Part shown: positions 1-5,253 of the stretch, one piece after another | Layout: every line of letters begins with the position of its first letter | Position numbering within the stretch: position 1 is the stretch's first letter | Source: an uncultured Oscillospiraceae bacterium | GTDB lineage: Bacteria > Bacillota > Clostridia > Oscillospirales > Oscillospiraceae | Direction: 5' to 3' | NCBI GenBank assembly: GCA_900758315.1 | Contig: CAAERF010000409.1 | Span: 1-5,253 of the forward strand | Length of the DNA stretch: 5,253 nt | The notes under the pieces: model-generated | Databases searched by the model: none | Told to the model about the DNA's origin: nothing | The model's input: only the letters and a program-made list of their open reading frames with translations | Position numbers and translations under genes: made by a program

Positions 1-179
1 CGGAAAATGAACAGTTGGAAGCCAGAGCCAAAGCCAGCGAAAAAGGCAAGATGAAAGATACGATGGAACGGGCAAAGCTGAAAAGCGAACTGGACGATTT
101 ACAGCGGCTGGTTGACCGTATCCCGCCGGATATACTGGCGGAACTGAAACGGCAGCAGCGGCACACAAGGGAACGGTGA
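1..179 (+). CDS. C-terminal end of a probable relaxase/mobilization protein (5' part outside window)
   Basis: An open frame enters at the left edge (first full codon at base 3) and ends at TGA 177-179, giving the last 58 residues of a longer protein. The residues are strongly charged and heptad-like (ENEQLEARAKASEKGKMKD, then KLKSELDDLQRLVDRIPPDI), so this is a coiled-coil tail ending in a basic segment (KRQQRHTRER). Relaxases of the Mob/Pre or MobA/MobL kind in Firmicute integrative elements often end in such a tail and often sit upstream of a small gene and a serine recombinase, as here. That family knowledge and the neighbourhood are the reason for the call. No catalytic relaxase motif is visible in this window, so another coiled-coil element protein is possible. 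It probably shares a transcript with the small gene at 250-441, which ends at the terminator near 500. Confidence 0.45.
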   Translation, partial: ENEQLEARAKASEKGKMKDTMERAKLKSELDDLQRLVDRIPPDILAELKRQQRHTRER

Positions 180-249
180 TTGATGACAGAAAACATTTCA
201 CGCCGCAGCATGGCGGCACTGCACTTTGAAAATTAAATACGGAGGTACT

Positions 250-441
250 ATGGAGCATATCAGATACAAGAAAGAAACCGAAGTCGTGACTTTTCAGGGA
301 AAGGAAATCACGCTGGAAAATCTCTCCCCGGTGTTCACGCCGGAGCAGGAAGCGGCAAAACGCTGGGAGCTGGAACAGCAGCTTTATGAGGTGTTCCGCA
401 AGTATGCCGACAAGCGGCAGAGTGAGGAAGCCGGAGCATAA
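250..441 (+). CDS. Small mobile-element protein of unknown function (63 aa)
   Basis: The start is placed at ATG 250 because GGAGG lies just upstream at 241-245. An in-frame TTG at 226 would add eight residues but has no ribosome site. The product is 63 residues and has no signal peptide, membrane segment or cysteine. An N-terminal stretch with beta character (TEVVTFQGKEITLENLSPVF) is followed by a charged helix (TPEQEAAKRWELEQQLYEVF). Small proteins of this build are common in Firmicute conjugative or mobilizable elements between the mobilization gene and the recombinase. A relationship to the TnpW class of Tn4451-like transposons is possible from size and position, but I do not see a signature that establishes it. 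The likely role is regulatory or accessory within the element, by inference only. Termination at 467-517 probably ends its transcript. Confidence 0.7.
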   Translation: MEHIRYKKETEVVTFQGKEITLENLSPVFTPEQEAAKRWELEQQLYEVFRKYADKRQSEEAGA

Positions 442-459
442 GATTTTCCGAAGCCATCG

Positions 460-488
460 TTGATTTGCGGGGCTGCTGACGGTATAAT
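460..488 (+). promoter_or_regulatory. Sigma-A-type promoter for the serine recombinase gene
   Basis: TTGATT at 460-465 (four of six to the consensus TTGACA) is followed after exactly 17 bases by a perfect TATAAT at 483-488. Transcription would start near base 495, leaving a leader of about 40 bases with AAGGAG (523-528) seven bases before the ATG at 536. The promoter overlaps the terminator hairpin: the spacer contains the left arm and the -10 box lies in the loop. Seen in sequence; activity is inferred. Confidence 0.6.
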
Positions 489-517
489 AAAGGTGTCAGC
501 AGCTCCGTTTCTTTTTT
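467..517 (+). terminator. Rho-independent terminator between the small gene and the recombinase
   Basis: The left arm GGGGCTGCTGAC (469-480) pairs with GTCAGCAGCTCC (495-506) as 12 bp with one G.U pair. C468-G507 extends the stem. The loop is 14 bases and a T-rich tail follows (TTTCTTTTTT, 508-517). This would end the mobilization-gene transcript. The loop carries the TATAAT of the next promoter, so RNA starting there (near 495) has no left arm and should not be terminated. The long loop makes the hairpin somewhat weaker than usual. Confidence 0.65.
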
Positions 518-535
518 AAGAAAAGGAGCGACAAA

Positions 536-2047
536 ATGAATAATCGAATAGACGCAATCTATGCAAGGCAATCGGTAGACAAAAAGGACAGCATTTCCAT
601 TGAAAGCCAGATTGAGTTTTGCAAATACGAGTTGAAAGGCGGTAACTGCAAGGAATACACAGACAAGGGGTACAGCGGCAAGAACACAGACCGTCCGAAG
701 TTTCAAGAACTGGTGCGGGACATCAAGCGGGGCTTAATTGCAAAAGTCGTGGTTTACAAGCTCGACCGTATCAGCCGTTCCATTCTGGACTTTGCCAATA
801 TGATGGAGCTGTTCCAGCAGTACAATGTGGAGTTTGTGTCCTCTACGGAAAAGTTTGATACCTCCACCCCGATGGGGCGGGCGATGCTGAATATCTGTAT
901 CGTGTTCGCCCAGCTTGAACGGGAAACGATACAGAAGCGGGTGCAGGACGCATGGCACTCCCGTTGCCAGCGTGGTTTCAAAATGGGCGGTAAAACGCCC
1001 TACGGCTTTCGGACAGAGCCTTATGTGATGGACGGGGTGCGCACAAAGAAGCTGGTAATAGAGCCAACCGAAGCGGCCTTTGTCCGGCAGATGTATGAGA
1101 TGTACGCTGACCCGCAGGTATCGCTGCATGACATTACAAAGAAGCTGACGGCGGACGGTATGCGTACTTATCATGGCAGGCCGCTGTCAAGGGCTACTTT
1201 GAGCGTTATTCTCCGAAACCCGATTTATGTCATGGCTGACCTCGACATATACGAGTTTTACAAAAGCCAGGGAACGGATATTTACAATGATGCCGCCGAC
1301 TTTGCCGGGACAAACGGCTGCTATTACTATCAGGGCAAGGGGAATACAGAGGACAAGCACAAGCACCTGCAAGGACAGACGCTGGTACTGGCTCCACATG
1401 AGGGGTTTATCCCATCGGAGCTGTGGCTGAAATGCCGGAAGAAACTGCTTGCCAGCCACACTTACCAGCCCGCAAGGAAAGCCCGGAACACATGGATGGC
1501 GGGAAAAATCAAATGCGGGAAATGCGGCTATGCGCTCATGTCGGCGCACTCCAACGGCATCCTCTATATGCGTTGCACCGTCCATGCGGACAGCAAGGCG
1601 TGTCCCGGCTGCGGGTGCGTGAAGCTGCACGAACTGGAAGCGGTGGTCTATGGGGCTATGGTGAAGAAGCTGAAAGATTTTAAGACGCTGACAGGCCGGA
1701 AAAAAGCGGCGAAAATCTCCCCGAAGCTGGCGGCAAAGCGGCTGGAACTGGCACAGGTGGAAAGCGAGATTGAAAAGCTGCTTGACACGCTGACGGGCGC
1801 AAGCCCTGTTTTGCTCTCCTATGCCAACAGCAAAATTGAGGAGCTGGACGCAAGGCGGCAGTCCATTGCCAATGAGATTGCAAAACTCTCTGCGGACGCT
1901 GTGCCGATGGAGAAGATGGAAAGCATTTCCGGGTATCTGTATGACTGGGAGAATGTCAGCTTTGAGGACAAGAGGCAGGTGGTGGACGCACTGATAACGG
2001 TCATCCGGGCAACAAATGAAAAGGTAGAAATTGAATGGAAAATCTGA
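536..2047 (+). CDS. Large serine recombinase (site-specific integrase/excisionase of the inner element)
   Basis: The 503-residue protein is full length for a large serine recombinase, which would integrate and excise the element by double-strand cleavage through a serine-DNA link. Residues 1-140 form the resolvase-type catalytic domain: the YARQS motif puts the nucleophile at Ser13 with Arg11 beside it, KLDRISRS (75-82) carries conserved Arg78, and AQLERE (125-130) starts the long helix leading to the DNA-binding part. The recombinase domain follows at about 150-300, opening with GGKTPYGF. A zinc ribbon lies at about 320-361 (CGKC at 327-330, Cys347, Cys356), with two further cysteines at 359 and 361. 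Residues about 395-450 look like the coiled coil that controls synapsis and direction. AAGGAG at 523-528 supports the start. The gene lies at the right edge of its element, about 50 bases from the inferred end, as is usual for integrases. It differs from the interrupted recombinase downstream, so the two are not duplicates. Confidence 0.95.
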   Translation: MNNRIDAIYARQSVDKKDSISIESQIEFCKYELKGGNCKEYTDKGYSGKNTDRPKFQELVRDIKRGLIAKVVVYKLDRISRSILDFANMMELFQQYNVEFVSSTEKFDTSTPMGRAMLNICIVFAQLERETIQKRVQDAWHSRCQRGFKMGGKTPYGFRTEPYVMDGVRTKKLVIEPTEAAFVRQMYEMYADPQVSLHDITKKLTADGMRTYHGRPLSRATLSVILRNPIYVMADLDIYEFYKSQGTDIYNDAADFAGTNGCYYYQGKGNTEDKHKHLQGQTLVLAPHEGFIPSELWLKCRKKLLASHTYQPARKARNTWMAGKIKCGKCGYALMSAHSNGILYMRCTVHADSKACPGCGCVKLHELEAVVYGAMVKKLKDFKTLTGRKKAAKISPKLAAKRLELAQVESEIEKLLDTLTGASPVLLSYANSKIEELDARRQSIANEIAKLSADAVPMEKMESISGYLYDWENVSFEDKRQVVDALITVIRATNEKVEIEWKI

Positions 2048-2098
2048 CGGGTTAATCCCCACCGTACCTATCCTTTTTGTGCTCTTGTCTATAATAGT

Positions 2099-3442
2099 GA
2101 GATCATGTTCCCGGAGCATGATGTTCACTTTATTGCCGTAAACGATGGGGTGGACAGCACCCAGGGCGACAATGAGTTTACTCCCTTCCGCAATATCATC
2201 AATGAGTGGTATGCGAAAGACACCAGCAAGAAAATCCGTGCTGTGATGAAGGTCAAAGGGAACGCCGGAGAACATTTGACGACTAATGCGCCCTACGGAT
2301 ACATGAAAGACCCGGATGACAACAAACATTGGATACCCGACCGTGAGGCTGCCGATGTGGTCTATGAAATCGGGCTGTATGTTATGGATGGGTTTGGACC
2401 GTCCCAGATAGCACGAAAGCTGCGGGAGCGGAAAATCCTCACTCCTGCCGCTTACTACGAAAGCAAAGGCATCCCTTGTAATGTAAAAAAGCAGGGTGAT
2501 CCCTATGGCTGGGACAATACCACGATAGCAGGAATTATGGATCGCTGGCGTGAGTACCTGGGGCATACGGTGAACTTCAAGACCACAAAGAAGTCCTACA
2601 AGAGCAAAAAGAAAATTAAAAATCCCGAAAGTGAATGGGTCATCTTTGAGAATACCCATGAACCTATCTGGACAGATGCCATTGCCGAGGCTGTAAAGCA
2701 GGCGCGGCAGTCACGGCGCCGTCCGACAAAGATGGGAGAAATGGGAATGTTCTCTGGCATGATGTACTGTGCCGATTGTGGCTCGATCCTGTACCAGTGC
2801 AGAGCGACCGGCTTCCGAAAGGATCAGGAATACTACATCTGCTCTGGATATCGCAAAGGGAAGCAGGTGTGTGGCACACCACACTCCATCCGAACGGTTA
2901 TCCTGGAGGAATTGATCCTTCAAAATCTGCGGGAGATCGTGTCCTTCGCCAGAAGCCATGAAAACCGTTTCGTTCAAATGGTCATGGATATGGATGTAAA
3001 GGAACGCAATAAAGGTCTTGCCAAAAAGCGCAAGCTGCTGTCGGAGGGTGAGAAGCGTATCACAGAACTGGATATGATCTTCAAGCGGCTGTATGAGGAC
3101 AGCATCAGTGGCAAGCTGACAGACGAGCGTTTTCACAAGCTGTCCACCGATTATGAAGTGGAACAGGCTGGTTTGCAGGCACAGGCTGCAATACTCCGTG
3201 AGGAAATCGAAGAAGTAGAAGGCAAAAGTGCCGATGTTGACAGGTTTCTGTCCGTTGTCCGCCAATACACCGATATCCCGGAGTTGACACCCCGTATCCT
3301 GCATGAGTTCGTTGAGAAGATCGTCATTCACTCAGCGACCGATCCTCATAGCAAAATCAACCGCAGACAAGAGGTAGATATCTACTACAAAGGTATTGGG
3401 ATTTTGGAAATGTCCAAAGTATTTGATAGCAGGCAAAAATGA
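2099..3442 (+). pseudogene. 3' portion of a TndX/TnpX-type large serine recombinase, interrupted by the inner element
   Basis: The frame resumes inside the catalytic domain at EIMFPEHDVHFIAVNDGVDS and runs to TGA 3440-3442. The first available ATG is at 2105 (445 residues) and has no convincing ribosome site. Numbering from that Met: 24-47 carries the conserved EFTPFRNIINEWYAKDTSKK helix region, 50-300 the recombinase domain (APYGYMKDP at 62-70) with a zinc ribbon (Cys222, Cys225, Cys246, Cys256), about 295-370 a coiled coil, and about 375-430 the DUF4368-like C-terminal domain ending in RRQEVDIYYKGIG. Full-length relatives run to about 540-560 residues and begin with a YxRLSRDDE-type motif. 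Here about 100 residues are missing, including the catalytic serine and the DLSRLGR-type arginine motif, so the fragment cannot cleave DNA. No internal stop or frameshift is present. It was presumably the integrase of an outer, older element. Confidence 0.85.
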
Positions 3443-3443
3443 A

Positions 3444-3475
3444 AGAAACGGCATAGCCGAAGCTATACCGTTTCT
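3444..3475 (-). terminator. Hairpin terminator just after the interrupted recombinase, best on the minus strand
   Basis: GAAACGGCATAGC (3445-3457) and GCTATACCGTTTC (3462-3474) form a 13 bp stem around a four-base loop, extended by A3444-T3475. Read on the minus strand, the one imperfect pair becomes G.U, the loop becomes the very stable cUUCGg tetraloop, and the stem is followed by a T-rich tail (TTTCATTTTT, complement of 3435-3444). Read on the plus strand, the pair is a C/A mismatch and the tail is only TCTCTC. It may act both ways but looks stronger against leftward transcription. Confidence 0.5.
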
Positions 3476-3545
3476 CTCTCGCCTTAGAATGTTTTCTTAA
3501 CTGGACACACCTAAACGGCGTCTGTTTTTTTGTACGCGGGAAAGG

Positions 3546-3572
3546 CTTCCCCCAAAGGGGGAAGGTTTTTTT
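3546..3572 (+). terminator. Strong rho-independent terminator upstream of the sigma factor operon
   Basis: CTTCCCCC (3546-3553) and GGGGGAAG (3557-3564) pair perfectly over 8 bp around an AAA loop. One G and then seven T residues follow (3566-3572). This would stop plus-strand transcription coming from the mobile DNA before the sigma gene. Similar C-rich/G-rich short palindromes occur as dispersed repeats in some GC-rich gut Clostridia, so it may also be one copy of such a family; only one copy is in this window. Confidence 0.85.
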
Positions 3573-3580
3573 GGAAACCC

Positions 3581-3611
3581 TGTAAGATTTCTCCTCCCGC
3601 CCGGGTCTATA
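3581..3611 (+). promoter_or_regulatory. Candidate ECF-sigma promoter (probable autoregulation)
   Basis: TGTAAG (3581-3586) and GGTCTATA (3604-3611) are separated by 17 bases, which resembles the TGAAAC/TGTAAC and CGTC-type boxes of ECF sigma promoters. A start near 3616 would give a leader of about 27 bases with AGGAGG at 3630-3635. ECF sigma genes are commonly transcribed from their own promoter. No sigma-A promoter with proper spacing was found here: TATATA at 3608-3613 has no -35 box at 16-18 bases. The match is by eye and the consensus for this exact subgroup is not known to me. Confidence 0.45.
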
Positions 3612-3642
3612 TAGTCAGAACCCACAAAAAGGAGGTACCAAC

Positions 3643-4197
3643 ATGAAAGACCGGGAATTGACCCGATTGCTGCAGACACAGCCGGAGGAGGGTCTGGAGG
3701 CAGCCATGCTCGACTACGCGCCGCTGGCAAAGGCGGTGCTGAACCGTATCCTGCCGCAGAATCCCTGCGACCGGGAGGAGTGTATGGCCGACGTGTTCGT
3801 CTCCCTCTGGCGCAATGCGGCCAAGCTGGAGCGCACCGCCACGCCGCTGCGGCCGTGGCTCATTGTCACGGCGCGCAACAAGGGCATCGACCGCTACAAC
3901 GCCCTGCGCCGCCGCGAGGCGCTCTCGCTGGACGACGGCCTGGCCGAAACGCTCGGTGAGCTGGCTGAGTTTGACCGCGCCACCGCCGATGCCGCCGACC
4001 TTGTCGGGGCGCTGGTAGCCGCCATGGCCCCGCCCGACCGGGACATCTTTCTGCGCAAGTATTATCTGCTGCAATCCGGCAAGGAGATCGCCGCCGCGCT
4101 GAATATGAGTGTTGAGAGCGTCAACACCCGCCTGAGCCGCGGGCGTGACCGCCTGCGCCGCCAACTGACCGAGAAGGGAGTGTACACCCATGCGTAA
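3643..4197 (+). CDS. ECF-type RNA polymerase sigma factor
   Basis: The 184-residue protein has the two-domain plan and the usual length of extracytoplasmic-function sigma factors, which direct RNA polymerase to a small set of promoters when released from an anti-sigma protein. Region 2 covers about residues 19-92 and includes the DVFVSLWRNAAKL helix (50-62) and TPLRPWLIVTARNKGIDRYN (67-86), which binds core polymerase and the -10 element. Region 4 covers about 119-173 and ends in a helix-turn-helix, GKEIAAALNMSVESVNTRLS (146-165), followed by a basic helix for -35 recognition. AGGAGG at 3630-3635, seven bases before the ATG, fixes the start. The stop overlaps the next gene by 8 bases, so the two are translationally coupled. 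GC-rich codon use matches the downstream gene and not the recombinases, so it belongs to the host chromosome. The regulon is unknown. Confidence 0.93.
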   Translation: MKDRELTRLLQTQPEEGLEAAMLDYAPLAKAVLNRILPQNPCDREECMADVFVSLWRNAAKLERTATPLRPWLIVTARNKGIDRYNALRRREALSLDDGLAETLGELAEFDRATADAADLVGALVAAMAPPDRDIFLRKYYLLQSGKEIAAALNMSVESVNTRLSRGRDRLRRQLTEKGVYTHA

Positions 4198-5253
4198 CAA
4201 AAATTTTGATGCCGATTTGTTGAAAACGCTGAATGAGCAGCCGATGCCCGCCGCCCCGCTGACCGATGATGAATTTGCCCGCGTGCTGGACGCGGCCTGC
4301 GCCAAGCTGCCGCAGGCAAAAAAGACCGTCAAGCGCCGTTTTCCATGGGGGCGGGTGGCCGCAGCAGCCGCAGCCTGCATGGCTGTGGGGCTGGGCAGTG
4401 TCAACTTTGCCGCCCCCGCCGTGGCCGAGCAGCTGCCTGTGGTGGGCAGCCTGTTCAGCTGGCTGAACCGCGGCGGGCAGGAGGACTACACCTCGCTGCA
4501 CAGCGAGCAGCTGAATAAATACGCCGAGACGGTGGAGGCCACCGCAGAGAGCGCCGGCAGCCCCTACACCCTGACACTGGGGCAGGTGTTTAACGATGGC
4601 GATTGGCTGCGCATCAGCCTGATGCTGACCGCCGAGGACGATAGTCTGGCCGGGTTCAACGCCATCGGCCCCAGCGAGGACGCCGTAGAAAAGGCGCTGC
4701 AGAACGGCGGCGGGCAGTACGGCACGCTGGTGCTGGACAACGGCACGGAATTGAACGGCGGTGTTACCTTTGAAAAACGCGATGACCGCACCTTTGTGAC
4801 GGGCATCAATTATGAGCTGTTCCTTGCACCCGATGATTTGGCCGGGCACACGGCAACGCTGACGCTGTCCGACCTCGTGGCCTGCAACAAGAGTATTCTC
4901 GAAACCGATGGCCAGAGTTATTGGCACTATGACTACGCAGACCAGACCCCGCTGCCCGGCACCTACACGCTGACGTTTACGATCCCGGAAGTCAGCGACG
5001 CGGGCGTGCGCACGATGGATAAACCCATGGAACAAAACGGCATCACCCTGCAAAGCGTCACGGCCACGCCCGCCGCGACGAAAGTGCTGCTGTCTTTCCC
5101 GTCTGAACAGCATTGGGTGAATGTGAGGCTGTTCACCGAGGATGGCACGGAGCTGGGGCACGAGCGCGGCGAGGGCGGCTGGTGGACGGACGGCGCATGG
5201 ACGGCCGACCCGGCGGACTTCGACCACCCGGAACAATGCACCAAGGCCAGCTA
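4190..5253 (+). CDS. DUF4179-type membrane-anchored protein, probable anti-sigma factor (3' end outside window)
   Basis: ATG 4190 overlaps the sigma factor stop (ATGCGTAA), with AAGGGAG at 4174-4180 nine bases before it. The frame is open through 354 codons to the window edge, where the last codon is cut after TA. Residues 1-50 are a short cytoplasmic part rich in Lys/Arg toward its end (KKTVKRRFPWGR, 44-55). Residues about 55-78 are one Ala/Val-rich membrane segment. FAAPAVAEQLPVVGSLFSWL (73-92) is typical of DUF4179 proteins. The remainder is a large domain outside the membrane, rich in beta-strand patterns and Trp/Thr/Gly, and EQNGITLQSVTATPAATKVL (281-300) resembles the DUF5643-like region of such proteins. 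In Firmicutes, DUF4179 genes regularly follow ECF sigma genes and are taken to hold the sigma factor at the membrane until a surface signal arrives. That role is inferred from order and build; the signal is unknown. Confidence 0.8.
   Translation, partial: MRNKNFDADLLKTLNEQPMPAAPLTDDEFARVLDAACAKLPQAKKTVKRRFPWGRVAAAAAACMAVGLGSVNFAAPAVAEQLPVVGSLFSWLNRGGQEDYTSLHSEQLNKYAETVEATAESAGSPYTLTLGQVFNDGDWLRISLMLTAEDDSLAGFNAIGPSEDAVEKALQNGGGQYGTLVLDNGTELNGGVTFEKRDDRTFVTGINYELFLAPDDLAGHTATLTLSDLVACNKSILETDGQSYWHYDYADQTPLPGTYTLTFTIPEVSDAGVRTMDKPMEQNGITLQSVTATPAATKVLLSFPSEQHWVNVRLFTEDGTELGHERGEGGWWTDGAWTADPADFDHPEQCTKAS

Larger units (their letters stand above)
1..2098 (+). mobile_element. Right-hand part of an inner integrative (probably mobilizable) element
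   Basis: The stretch holds a probable relaxase tail, a small element protein and a complete large serine recombinase, all on the plus strand, followed by about 50 non-coding bases. The right end is inferred to lie just before 2099, because from there the sequence reads as the interior of a different recombinase gene whose beginning is absent. The exact crossover bases cannot be fixed without the left end or the empty site; anything between about 2085 and 2100 is possible. The left end and cargo are outside the window. Confidence 0.6.
2099..3500 (+). mobile_element. Right-hand remnant of an outer mobile element
   Basis: The interrupted TndX/TnpX-type recombinase belongs to a family that moves conjugative or mobilizable elements and usually sits at one end of them. 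The outer element therefore probably ends shortly after the recombinase stop at 3442. The right boundary given here is approximate. Base composition rises clearly in GC from about 3535 onward and the genes after it look chromosomal. No target duplication or named end sequence could be recognised, and the rest of the element would lie left of the inner insertion, outside the window. Confidence 0.4.

Noticed and set aside
226..249. TTG start at 226 for the small element protein
   Set aside because: It would place the GGAGG ribosome site inside the coding sequence; ATG 250 lies directly after that site.
2048..2060. Short palindrome GGGTTAATCCC after the complete recombinase as a terminator
   Set aside because: Only three G-C pairs around a small loop and no T-tract follow; the T-run at 2074-2078 is not next to a stem.
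1187..2659. A 490-codon open frame on the minus strand spanning both recombinases
   Set aside because: It is antisense to two well-supported recombinase frames and crosses the insertion junction, so it could not have been a gene before the insertion. Its product has no recognisable motif and there is no ribosome site.
536..3442. The two recombinases as a tandem duplication or one gene split by a stop codon
   Set aside because: They share only family-level motifs such as PYG and a zinc ribbon. Their sequences and C-terminal domains differ, and the first already has a complete domain set before its stop.
3607..4404. A 265-codon minus-strand frame opposite the sigma factor
   Set aside because: It is a shadow of the sigma factor frame, with a composition typical of reverse-strand translation and no supported start.
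4121..5236. A 371-codon open frame on the minus strand opposite the anti-sigma gene
   Set aside because: Long antisense frames are expected opposite GC-rich coding DNA. The plus-strand frame has a ribosome site, a membrane segment and the DUF4179-like pattern; the minus product is low-complexity Arg/Gly/His-rich.

Overview
The window looks like chromosome of a gut-type Firmicute (Clostridia, possibly the Faecalibacterium/Gemmiger/Subdoligranulum side of Oscillospiraceae) carrying nested mobile DNA. The taxon is inferred from three things: strong AGGAGG-type ribosome sites, the recombinase types, and the pairing of an ECF sigma factor with a DUF4179-type anti-sigma protein in GC-rich DNA. No single gene proves it.

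Bases 1 to about 2098 are the right-hand part of an integrative, probably mobilizable element. It holds the C-terminal end of a charged coiled-coil protein (probably the relaxase), a 63-residue conserved-looking small protein, a terminator hairpin with a promoter threaded through it, and a complete 503-residue large serine recombinase. The left end and any cargo lie outside the window.

Bases about 2099 to 3442 are the 3' four-fifths of a second, different large serine recombinase (TndX/TnpX type). It lacks roughly the first 100 residues, including the catalytic serine. The simplest reading is that the first element inserted into this gene, so one element sits inside another. The junction falls just before a GAG codon at 2099. 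The remaining reading frame is undamaged, which suggests a recent event or a fragment that is still tolerated.

Bases 3443 to 3642 hold no gene. They contain a hairpin right after the recombinase stop that works better on the minus strand, the unmarked right edge of the outer element, a strong plus-strand terminator, and a candidate ECF-type promoter.

Bases 3643 to 5253 are GC-rich and read as host chromosome: an ECF sigma factor overlapping by 8 bases the gene for a membrane-anchored DUF4179-type protein, its likely anti-sigma partner, which runs off the window. The terminator at 3546-3572 would shield this operon from transcription out of the mobile DNA. I found no rRNA, tRNA, CRISPR array or restriction/defence genes.
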